Assembly (NCBI GenBank): GCA_017889745.1
Contig: JAGGAG010000097.1
Location: 1 to 15,198 of the forward strand
Direction of reading: 5' to 3'
DNA length: 15,198 nt
Source: Gemmatimonadota bacterium
GTDB taxonomy: Bacteria; Gemmatimonadota; Gemmatimonadetes; Gemmatimonadales; GWC2-71-9
Positions 7,336-14,122 of this stretch are shown one piece after another. The position numbers and the translations under genes are program-made. The notes beneath the pieces are model-generated. The model was not told the DNA's origin. It saw nothing but the letters and a program-made list of their open reading frames with translations, and made no database searches. Position 1 is the stretch's first letter. Each line of letters opens with the position of its first letter.

Positions 7336-7620
7336 CTAGTTGAAAGAGTCGACCGGCAGCAGCGCTACATGCAGCCGCTCGCCGGGGGGAAGCTCGGCGG
7401 ACCGGCACCGCGCCGCGGCCGTTGCGGCGATGGCATCGTCCATGACCGCGAAACAGACCGTCACCGTCCCGGGCCACGCGCGCGTGCCGGCGCGGGGGCC
7501 GGTGAGCCCGTGGCCCCGCGCTCCCTCGAGGCAGGTGTGTCCCGGCACCCCCGCGGCGTCCAGCAGCGTGCTCACGCGCTCCGGGTCGGCGCCGCTGTAG
7601 GTCAGCACCAGCATCTTCAC
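7336..7620 (-). CDS. PII-like small protein of the RND operon
   Basis: A 94-aa soluble protein. The order is strand (KMLVLTYSG), helix (ADPERVSTLLDAAGV), strand (GHTCLEGARGHG), a Gly-rich loop (TGPRAGTRAWPG), strand (TVTVCFAVMD), helix (DAIAATAAARCRSA) and a final strand (RLHVALLPVD). This double beta-alpha-beta pattern, with a long loop after strand two, is that of the PII/CutA-like trimers. PII-like proteins encoded beside transporters commonly bind a ligand or metal and tune the transporter. No Lys/Arg set of canonical GlnB is seen, so nitrogen sensing should not be assumed. The GTG start at 7620 overlaps the RND stop (GTGA) and has GGAGG about 10 bases upstream. A later ATG at 7614 is possible but lacks such a site. 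The family call rests on predicted fold only. Confidence 0.6.
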   Translation of the reverse strand: MKMLVLTYSGADPERVSTLLDAAGVPGHTCLEGARGHGLTGPRAGTRAWPGTVTVCFAVMDDAIAATAAARCRSAELPPGERLHVALLPVDSFN

Positions 7621-10600
7621 GTTGTCTGTCCCTCCCGGCGTCTCAGTTCCCAGTAGAGCAGGGGCACCACGACCATCGTCAGCAGGGTGGCCACGATCGC
7701 GCCGCTCATGAGGGCCACGGCCAGGCCCTGGAAGATCGGATCCAGCACCATCACCAGCCCGCCGATCACCACCGCGGCCGCCGTGAGCGCGATGGGCCGG
7801 AAGCGCACGGCACCCGCCTCGAGGACCGCCTCGCGCAGGGGGCGGCCGCGCTCCTCCGCCAGCTGGATGAAGTCCACCAGCAGGATCGAGTTCCGCACGA
7901 TGATGCCCGCGAGCGCGATCATGCCGATCATCGACGTGGCGGTGAAGAAGGCCCCGGTGAGCGCATGTCCCGGCAGGATGCCGATGAGCGTCAGCGGAAT
8001 CGGCGCCATGATGACGAGCGGGATCCTGAACGACTGGAACCAGCCCACGACCAGCACATAGATCAGCACCAGCACGGCGGCGAAGGCGATACCGAGGTCG
8101 CGGAACACCTCGATGGTGACCTGCCACTCGCCATCCCACTTGATGGCCGTCTCGTCGAGGCGCGTCGGGGCGGTGGCGTTATAGCGGCTGATTGCGGCGC
8201 CATTGACGTGCACGGTGTCGAGCGCCTGGTTCATGGCGAGGATGGCGTAGACCGGCGATTCAACGCTGCCGGCGACGTCACCGGTGACGTAGATGACCGG
8301 CCGCAGGTTCTTGCGCATCCGGAGCGGGGCACGCGTGGTGGAATCCACGGTGACGAATCGTGCCAGCGGCGTCGGGCCGCGCGGCGTCGCGACCGGCACG
8401 GCGAGCAGTGCCTCGAGGCTGCTGCGATCAGCGAGCCCGAGGCGCGGCACGATAGCCACCCCCTCGCGGGCGGTCGGCACGCTGGCCAGCCCGGCCCCGG
8501 CGCCCGACAGCGACATCGTGAGCACCTGCGCCACCTGCTCCACCGACACGCCGGCCTCGGCGGCACGCACCCGGTCCACGCGAAACACCCGCTTCGCCTG
8601 CGGTGCCTCGACGGTCCAGTCCACGTCCACCACGCCAGGAGTCGCGAGCATCACGGCCTTCACGCGCTCGGCCGCGAGGAGGCGCGTGCTGTCATCGGCG
8701 GCATAGACCTCGGCCACCAGGGTCGACAGCACCGGCGGGCCGGGAGGGATCTCGGCGATCTTGGCGCTGGCGCCGAAGTTCCGGGCGATCGAGTCCACCG
8801 CCGGGCGCACCGCCACGGCGATGGCGTGGCTCTGGCGGCGGCGCTCGCCCTTGGGCCGCAGGTTGACCTGCACGTCGGCGACGTTGGGCGCGCGGCGCAT
8901 GAAGTAGTGCCGCACCAGTCCGTTGAAGTTGAATGGTGCCGCGGTCCCGGCATACGACTCCGTGCTCACGACCTCGGGCACGGTGCGAAGGTAGGCCGCC
9001 ACCGCCTGTGCCGCGGCGTTGGAGGTCTCGAGCGTGGCACCCTCGGGCAGGTCGAGCACCACCTGGAACTCCGACTTGTTGTCGAAGGGGAGCATCTTGA
9101 CCTCGACCAGCTTGACGGCCAGGAGGCTCATCGAACCCAGGAGCAGGGCGCCGATGCCGGCATAGAACACTGCGCGGCGGCGCGGGAGGTCCATGAGCGG
9201 CGTCATGATGCCGGCATAGAACTTCGCGAACCGGGTGGCTTCCTCCCGCTCGTGGGCCCGGTCGTGCGGCGCGGTCGTTGCCTTCACGTGCCCACGCAGG
9301 AGCCGCAAGGCGAGGTACGGCGTGATGATGAACGCCACCGCCAGTGACGCCAGCATAGCGGCGGATGCTCCCACCGGGATGGGCCGCATGTACGGCCCCA
9401 TGAGGCCGGAGACGAACGCCATCGGGAGGATGGCGGCGATGACGGTGAAAGTGGCGAGAATGGTCGGGTTCCCGACCTCGTCCACGCCCTCGACGGCAGC
9501 CAGCTCCGGCGCGCGGTCGCCCATCTGGAGGTGGCGGTAGATGTTCTCGACCACCACGATGGCGTCGTCCACCAGGATGCCGATGGAGAAGATCAGCGCG
9601 AAGAGGGTGATCCGGTTGAGGGAGTACCCGAGCGCATAGTACACGAAGAGGGTGAGCGCGAGGGTGACCGGCACCGCCACCAGCACCACTATCGCTTCCC
9701 GCCATCCGAGGAAGATCCCGATCAGCACCGTGACCGAGAGGGTCGCGATGAGAAGGTGGAGCATGAGCTCGTTGGCCTTCTCGTTCGCGGTCTCGCCGTA
9801 GTTGCGCGTCACGTCGACCCGGACGTCCGCCGGGAGGAGGCGGCTCCGGGTCTCGTCCACGCGCGTGAGCGCCGCGTGAGCGATGTCCGTGGCGTTGACC
9901 CCGGGCCGCTTGGCGATGGCGAGCGTGACCGCCTGCTCGCCGGTTTCGCCCCGCGCCGCGTGCGTCACGTAATCAGTGGCCTCGGCGGGCGCCTCGACGA
10001 CGGTGGCGACGTTGCGCAGGTACACGGGCCCCGCACCGTTCGCGACGACGACGTCGCCGGCATCGCGGGCCGTGCGGATGGGCGCGCCCACCGAGACGAG
10101 GAACACCTGGTTGGCGGTGGCGTACTCGCCGGCGGGCAACTGCACGTTGGCGGCGCGCAGCGCCTGCATGACCTCCCCGGGGGTGACCCCGCTGCCCGCG
10201 AGCCGGGCCGGGTCGAGCGTGACGCGGAGCCGGGTGGGCTCGCCCCCGATCAGGTCGATGCGAGCCAGGTCGGGGATGGTGGCGAGGTCATCGGCCAGGT
10301 GGGTTGCCATGACGCGCAGCGCGTCGGAGCCGTACCCGCCGCCATGGAGGGTGAGCGCCAGGATCGGCACGTCGTCGATGGAGTGGGGCTTGACGAGGGG
10401 CGGCATGGCGCCGGGCGGCGAGCGGTCGGCCGCCGAGGCGATCTTCGCGAACACGCGACTCACGGCGCGGTCCTGATCCTCGCCGACCCGGAAGCGAACC
10501 GTGACGAGGGTCGAACCTTCGCCGGTCATGGCGTACACGTACTCGACGCCAGGCACCTCCCACATGAGCTTCTCGATGGGCCGCGCGAGGAGGTTCTCGA

Positions 10601-10784
10601 CTTCCTCGGGCGAGGCGCCGGGGAGCGCCGCCATGACGTCGATCATGGGCACGGAGATCTGCGGCTCTTCCTCGCGCGGCGTGGCAATCATCGCCAGCGC
10701 GCCCACGGCGAGCGACGCGACGGCGACGAGCGGCGTGAGCTTGGAGCGCAGGAACGCCTGTGCGACGCGTCCGGCGATGCCCAT
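7617..10784 (-). CDS. RND-family efflux pump, inner-membrane permease
   Basis: A 1055-aa proton-driven pump of the AcrB/HAE type working with the next two genes upstream. TM1 at about 17-34 is followed by TPREEEPQISVPMIDV, characteristic of one RND subgroup. The usual two periplasmic porter regions follow, with TM2-6 at about 340-495 and TM8-12 near the C-terminus. The TM4 proton-relay pair is Asp406-Asp407 in GILVDDAIVVVEN. In TM10, where AcrB has Lys940, the motif is GIIVRNSILLVDF with Arg964. RFRPIALTA follows, so the TM11 Arg is kept. The substrate cannot be read from sequence: the CzcA/CusA heavy-metal pattern is absent, so organic or sulfur-containing compounds are more likely. It starts 2 bases after the adaptor stop and overlaps the PII-like gene by 4 bases. 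It is full length and shows no sign of damage. Confidence 0.93.
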   Translation of the reverse strand: MGIAGRVAQAFLRSKLTPLVAVASLAVGALAMIATPREEEPQISVPMIDVMAALPGASPEEVENLLARPIEKLMWEVPGVEYVYAMTGEGSTLVTVRFRVGEDQDRAVSRVFAKIASAADRSPPGAMPPLVKPHSIDDVPILALTLHGGGYGSDALRVMATHLADDLATIPDLARIDLIGGEPTRLRVTLDPARLAGSGVTPGEVMQALRAANVQLPAGEYATANQVFLVSVGAPIRTARDAGDVVVANGAGPVYLRNVATVVEAPAEATDYVTHAARGETGEQAVTLAIAKRPGVNATDIAHAALTRVDETRSRLLPADVRVDVTRNYGETANEKANELMLHLLIATLSVTVLIGIFLGWREAIVVLVAVPVTLALTLFVYYALGYSLNRITLFALIFSIGILVDDAIVVVENIYRHLQMGDRAPELAAVEGVDEVGNPTILATFTVIAAILPMAFVSGLMGPYMRPIPVGASAAMLASLAVAFIITPYLALRLLRGHVKATTAPHDRAHEREEATRFAKFYAGIMTPLMDLPRRRAVFYAGIGALLLGSMSLLAVKLVEVKMLPFDNKSEFQVVLDLPEGATLETSNAAAQAVAAYLRTVPEVVSTESYAGTAAPFNFNGLVRHYFMRRAPNVADVQVNLRPKGERRRQSHAIAVAVRPAVDSIARNFGASAKIAEIPPGPPVLSTLVAEVYAADDSTRLLAAERVKAVMLATPGVVDVDWTVEAPQAKRVFRVDRVRAAEAGVSVEQVAQVLTMSLSGAGAGLASVPTAREGVAIVPRLGLADRSSLEALLAVPVATPRGPTPLARFVTVDSTTRAPLRMRKNLRPVIYVTGDVAGSVESPVYAILAMNQALDTVHVNGAAISRYNATAPTRLDETAIKWDGEWQVTIEVFRDLGIAFAAVLVLIYVLVVGWFQSFRIPLVIMAPIPLTLIGILPGHALTGAFFTATSMIGMIALAGIIVRNSILLVDFIQLAEERGRPLREAVLEAGAVRFRPIALTAAAVVIGGLVMVLDPIFQGLAVALMSGAIVATLLTMVVVPLLYWELRRREGQTT

Positions 10785-10786
10785 GA

Positions 10787-11806
10787 CTATCGTGCCCCGG
10801 TTGCGACCAGCACGGTGTCGCTGCCCGCGAGGCCGGAGTACACCTCGATCATCGCGCCATGCACGCGGCCGAGCCTGACCCAGCGAAGTGACGACGAACC
10901 GGCAGAAGTGACGCGGACGCCCGTGAGGTCGCCCTGACGGACGACTGCTTCGACCGGCACGAGCACGGCGCGCCGGGTTCCGCGCGGCAGGGCGAGCGAG
11001 GCGGCGCTGCCGCTCTGGAAGCGCCCGTCCGCGTTGGGAACAAGCGCATTCACCGTGTAGAGGTTGCCACCTGATGGCACCACCCCCTCGACCGTGGCGC
11101 GGGTGGTCGCGTCACCGATGGTGGCCTCGAGGACACTGCCGCGCCGCAGGCCCCGCACCGCATCCGGCGCGGCGCTCACGGTGACACGGAGCGTCGCGGC
11201 GTCCTCCACCGAGAGGAGTGGCGCCCCGGGTGCGGCGAAGGCGCCGGGATCCACGAAGCGGCGGGTGACGATCCCGGCAAACGGTGCGCGCACCTCGGCG
11301 TACGAGGCCGTGGCCGCGAGCTCCGCCGCCATGGCACGCGCGCTGGACACGGCCGCGTCGGCGCGCGCGAGCCCCGTCACGGCCTGATCGAGCTGCGACT
11401 TGGTGGCGGCGCTGTCGGCGTAGAGGCCGCGGATGCGGCCGGCGTGCGCTGCCGCGTCGGCTTGCATGGCGGTGGCCTCGGCCAATCCCGCGTCCACCTG
11501 GCTGCGCTTCGCCACGAGATCGCGCGCGTCGAGCTGGGCCAGCAACTGGCCGGACGCGACGCGGTCTCCCTCGTGCACCAGGACCGCTGTGACGGATCCC
11601 ATGAGCTTGGTGCTCAGGGTGGCGAGCCGCAGCGGTGCCGCGGTGCCGGCGGCCTCGAGGACGTCGGGAATCATCGTGTCGATCACGGCAACAGGAGCCC
11701 CGGTGACGGTGGTCCGCTCGATGGCGGCGGGAACGGCCTCACCACCGCAGCCTGCCAGGACCATTGTCACGAACAGGGCGCCAGATGCCGGCATCAGCGT
11801 TCGCAT
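10787..11806 (-). CDS. RND efflux periplasmic adaptor (membrane-fusion lipoprotein)
   Basis: A 339-aa HlyD/AcrA-type adaptor that joins the RND pump to the outer-membrane channel. The lipobox LAGC puts the lipidated Cys at position 20, so the protein should be membrane-anchored in the periplasm. The order is typical: first beta-barrel and lipoyl half (TKLMGSVTAVLVHEGDRVASGQLLAQLD, about 67-93); a coiled-coil hairpin rich in Ala, Gln and Glu (about 100-165); second lipoyl half (YAEVRAPFAGIVTRRFVDPGAF); a beta-barrel; and the C-terminal membrane-proximal domain from about 285. It has GGAG 7 bases before ATG 11806, one base after the TolC-like stop, and is followed 2 bases later by the pump. This order (channel, adaptor, pump) differs from the common adaptor-pump-channel order. 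Confidence 0.92.
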   Translation of the reverse strand: MRTLMPASGALFVTMVLAGCGGEAVPAAIERTTVTGAPVAVIDTMIPDVLEAAGTAAPLRLATLSTKLMGSVTAVLVHEGDRVASGQLLAQLDARDLVAKRSQVDAGLAEATAMQADAAAHAGRIRGLYADSAATKSQLDQAVTGLARADAAVSSARAMAAELAATASYAEVRAPFAGIVTRRFVDPGAFAAPGAPLLSVEDAATLRVTVSAAPDAVRGLRRGSVLEATIGDATTRATVEGVVPSGGNLYTVNALVPNADGRFQSGSAASLALPRGTRRAVLVPVEAVVRQGDLTGVRVTSAGSSSLRWVRLGRVHGAMIEVYSGLAGSDTVLVATGAR

Positions 11807-11807
11807 G

Positions 11808-13184
11808 TCAGTTCTCCAGCGCAGTGAGGGCCATCAGGTCGCTGCCGGCGGCCTGACGGGCGGCGGCGTCGGACACGATGGCCTGGTATCGAGCCTCGGA
11901 GAGGCCGAGCCGGGCCTGGGTTTCGGCAGCGGCCGCGCCGAGAAGCTCCGCGATGGTCGCGAGGCCGCCGGCATACTTGCGCGCCACGATGCGATGGGCC
12001 TCGGCGGCCTGCGTGACCGCGATCTCGGCGATGCCGAGGCGCGCGAGAGCCACCGTGTTCTGGATGGCCGTTGCCCTGCGCTCGAGTGCGGCCGATGCCT
12101 CCGCGGCCTCGGCGCTTGCGGCTGCCGCCTGTGCGCGACCACGCGCTGCCTGGCGCCCCGCGATTTCGGACGCACCGGCGAATGGAGTCCACGACGCCAT
12201 GATGCCGACGGTGTAGCTGCCGGCGCCGCCGAAGGGCTGGTCCGGGCTGTTCCAGTCGTAGCGGCCGAAGCCGTTGACGCGGGGCAGATACTTCGCGTTG
12301 GCACGCCGCATGTCGCGCTCTGCCGCCTCGACACCGAGTCGCGCGGCGGTGACGTCGAGGCGGGCGGTCGCGGAGTCGGGGGTCGTTCCCTCGGCTAGAC
12401 TCCGGATCGCGGCGGCTGACGGGAGCGAATCGGGCAGTACGAAGGCAGTGTCGCCCGGCTGCCCAAGCAGGACTGCGAGGCGCTGGCGTGCGATGGCGGC
12501 ATCGCCGCGCGCGCCGATGAGTTGTGCCTCGACCTGGCCGGACTGGACCGAGGCGAGGAGGGCGTCGGAGCGCGTGGCCATTCCATTCGTGACCATCGAC
12601 TCCGCCTGGCGCAGATGGGCGCGCGCGGCGTCGGCGGCGGCGACGAGGGTCTGCACCTGTTCCGCAACGAGGATGGCGCCGAAGTAGGCGCGCGCGACGT
12701 CCACGCGCGTGACCTCGCGGGTCCATGCGCTGCTGGCACTGGCGGCCGCGGCGGCGCTGGATGCGGCACCGCGTCCGAGCCAGGCGTCCACATTGATGAG
12801 CGGGACTTCGGCCACGAAGCCGCCGTTCCAGTTGTTGACCGGGGCGGGGTAGTTGAGGCTTGCCGGGTCGAAGGAGGTTAGTGTCACGCCACGCTGCTGC
12901 AGGGTGTAGCCGAAGGCCGCCAGGGGGTTGTCGGACCGGACGAATCCGGCCTCGGCGCGCACCGTGGGGAGGATGCCCTGCAATGCGGCGGTTGCCTGAG
13001 CTCCGGTGGCCCGGGCGTCACCGCCAGCAATGCGGTTGGCGTACGCGGCCGAGTCGGCGCGACGGAACGCGTCGCCCAGCGTGAGCCTGGACTGGGCCGC
13101 GAGCGGAGTGGACGCGAGGAGGAGCACCGCGGACAGCGCAAAGCGGAGTCGCAAGGCCGGGCGTCCAGGAGTTGAAGCGAGCAT
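11808..13184 (-). CDS. TolC-family outer-membrane efflux protein
   Basis: A 458-aa outer-membrane channel component with two OEP repeats. The signal peptide has RPALRLR, a hydrophobic core, and likely cleavage around AAQ-SRL (30-32). The mature part opens with LTLGDAFRRADSAAYAN, as in TolC relatives, and carries long Ala-rich helices (about 140-240 and 340-430) of the periplasmic tunnel. Outer-membrane strand-like segments contain NWNGGFVAEVPLINVDAWLG and GSYTVGIMASWTPFAGASE. It is the first gene of the efflux operon. ATG 13184 directly follows the promoter palindrome, leaving no room for a ribosome-binding site, so initiation is predicted to be leaderless. An internal TTG at codon 11 has only a weak GGA before it and would cut into the signal peptide region, so ATG is preferred. 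Confidence 0.92.
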   Translation of the reverse strand: MLASTPGRPALRLRFALSAVLLLASTPLAAQSRLTLGDAFRRADSAAYANRIAGGDARATGAQATAALQGILPTVRAEAGFVRSDNPLAAFGYTLQQRGVTLTSFDPASLNYPAPVNNWNGGFVAEVPLINVDAWLGRGAASSAAAAASASSAWTREVTRVDVARAYFGAILVAEQVQTLVAAADAARAHLRQAESMVTNGMATRSDALLASVQSGQVEAQLIGARGDAAIARQRLAVLLGQPGDTAFVLPDSLPSAAAIRSLAEGTTPDSATARLDVTAARLGVEAAERDMRRANAKYLPRVNGFGRYDWNSPDQPFGGAGSYTVGIMASWTPFAGASEIAGRQAARGRAQAAAASAEAAEASAALERRATAIQNTVALARLGIAEIAVTQAAEAHRIVARKYAGGLATIAELLGAAAAETQARLGLSEARYQAIVSDAAARQAAGSDLMALTALEN

Positions 13185-13214
13185 AACACAACTATATGGT
13201 TATATAGTTGTGTT
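13185..13214. promoter_or_regulatory. Operator of the efflux operon: perfect 13+4+13 inverted repeat
   Basis: AACACAACTATAT, the four bases GGTT, and ATATAGTTGTGTT form perfect 13-base arms. The repeat touches the tolC-like ATG and covers the -10 and the whole spacer, so a bound repressor would block RNA polymerase. Its inner 18 bases (13191-13208) match the site in front of arsR at 16 of 18 positions, which names the nearby ArsR protein as the likely binder. Confidence 0.8.
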
Positions 13215-13219
13215 GTCAA
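13191..13219 (-). promoter_or_regulatory. Strong sigma70-like promoter of the efflux operon
   Basis: On the minus strand, TTGACA (13219-13214, 6 of 6 to consensus), a 17-base spacer and TATAGT (13196-13191, 5 of 6) form a near-ideal promoter. Six bases (13190-13185) then separate the -10 from the A of ATG 13184, the usual distance to the transcription start. The mRNA is therefore predicted to begin at the start codon. High basal strength with an overlapping operator is a repressor-controlled design. Confidence 0.8.
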
Positions 13220-13305
13220 TATCACCCGGGAGATCCCGGGCGACCCGAAACCCGGGCGCGGCAGCGGGTGGTGACCGGCCGGGTATTGGCATACCGTGGC
13301 GGTGG

Positions 13306-13350
13306 TTGACAGTCGTTGTCATGCCCCGGTACGTTGAACGAGCGTTCAAC
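13306..13350 (+). promoter_or_regulatory. Candidate promoter with palindromic operator before the HTH-EIIA gene
   Basis: TTGACA (13306-13311) is perfect; an 18-base spacer leads to a poor -10, TACGTT (13330-13335). GTTGAACG-AG-CGTTCAAC (13333-13350) is a perfect 8-base inverted repeat overlapping the -10 and probable start of transcription. It resembles TetR-type operators, and also the GAAC-N4-GTTC core of LexA boxes of Gram-positive type. TGACA-N5-TGTCA (13307-13321) and GGTAT-N4-ATACC (13282-13295) are two more small repeats beside it. No matching regulator gene lies in the window apart from the HTH gene itself. Confidence 0.5.
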
Positions 13351-13414
13351 ACGGTCGATCGTGCGCGATTCCGAGCGCATCCTGCTCGGCGGCACGGGGG
13401 CGCCACCGATAACC

Positions 13415-14122
13415 ATGCAAATCACCATTCGGCAGGCCGCAGGCTATCTCAACGTGGGGGAGTCCACTCTCCGCCGCTGGATCAAGGAGCGCGGCCTGCC
13501 GGTACACCGCGTGAATGAACGCATTCACCTGAACGCGATCGAGGTGTGGCAGTGGGCGGTGGAGCACGGAGTGCCCGCGTCCCGGGGACTCCTGGAGGAG
13601 GCGCGCCGGTCACCGGAAGAAGTGCCGCCCCTGTCCAGCCTGCTCGAGACGGGCGGCATCCATCGCGACATGGAAGGGAACGACCGGAACGCGGTGCTGG
13701 CAGCCATCGTCCAGCGGCTCCCCTTGTCGGCCGAGGTGGATCGCGACTTCCTGCTGGCCGTCCTTGAAGCGCGGGAGGCGATGGGGTCGACCGCTATCGG
13801 TGACGGCATCGCCATCCCGCACGTGCGCAATCCAATCCTGCTCCACGTGGATGAGCCGTTCGTGAGCCTCTGCCTGCTGCGCCGGCCGGTTGAGTTCGGG
13901 GCGATGGATGGCTTGCCCGTTCACGCAGTCTTCCTCGTGGTCAGCGCAACGGTCCCGTCGCACCTCCGGATCCTGGCCCAGCTCGCGTTCGCCCTGCGCG
14001 ACACGGAACTGCGGCAGCTGCTGAAGGATCGTGCCCCGACGGAGCAGTTGCTGCAGCGCGTCCGGGAGCTCGAGCAACGGACCACCGGGTCGTTCGCGGT
14101 TCCCCGGCGCCCCGGGCAATGA
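13415..14122 (+). CDS. HTH (excisionase/MerR-like) fused to PTS EIIA-type (PtsN-like) domain
   Basis: A 235-aa cytosolic regulator. Residues 1-50 form an excisionase-type winged helix: MQITIRQAAGYLNVGESTLR, then RRWIKERGLPVHRVNERIHL, with WQWAVEHG after it. After a linker, residues 88-222 match the EIIA fructose/nitrogen class: GSTAIGDGIAIPHVRNP carries the phospho-accepting His136, and SHLRILAQLAFAL carries the second conserved His183. The protein may therefore bind DNA in response to phosphorylation by a PTS relay, or use the EIIA part as a sensor. No other PTS gene is visible. ATG 13415 begins exactly at the HTH; TTG 13316 and GTG 13361 are in-frame alternatives without better ribosome sites. 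Its TGA overlaps the ATG of the HyfB-like gene (ATGA), so it probably controls or serves that complex. Confidence 0.88.
   Translation: MQITIRQAAGYLNVGESTLRRWIKERGLPVHRVNERIHLNAIEVWQWAVEHGVPASRGLLEEARRSPEEVPPLSSLLETGGIHRDMEGNDRNAVLAAIVQRLPLSAEVDRDFLLAVLEAREAMGSTAIGDGIAIPHVRNPILLHVDEPFVSLCLLRRPVEFGAMDGLPVHAVFLVVSATVPSHLRILAQLAFALRDTELRQLLKDRAPTEQLLQRVRELEQRTTGSFAVPRRPGQ

Noticed and set aside
7336..7620. Canonical GlnB/GlnK nitrogen regulator
   Set aside because: The T-loop Tyr region and ATP/2-oxoglutarate residues of GlnB are not recognisable; only the general fold pattern fits.
7965..10937. Long plus-strand frames (460 and 468 codons) opposite the RND pump and adaptor
   Set aside because: Composition rich in His, Arg, Gly and Asp with no domain; they mirror the codon positions of the real minus-strand genes in GC-rich DNA.
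13225..13256. Three CCCGGG palindromes in about 30 bases as a repeat element
   Set aside because: Spacing is irregular and CCCGGG is expected often at this GC content; no larger unit is shared.
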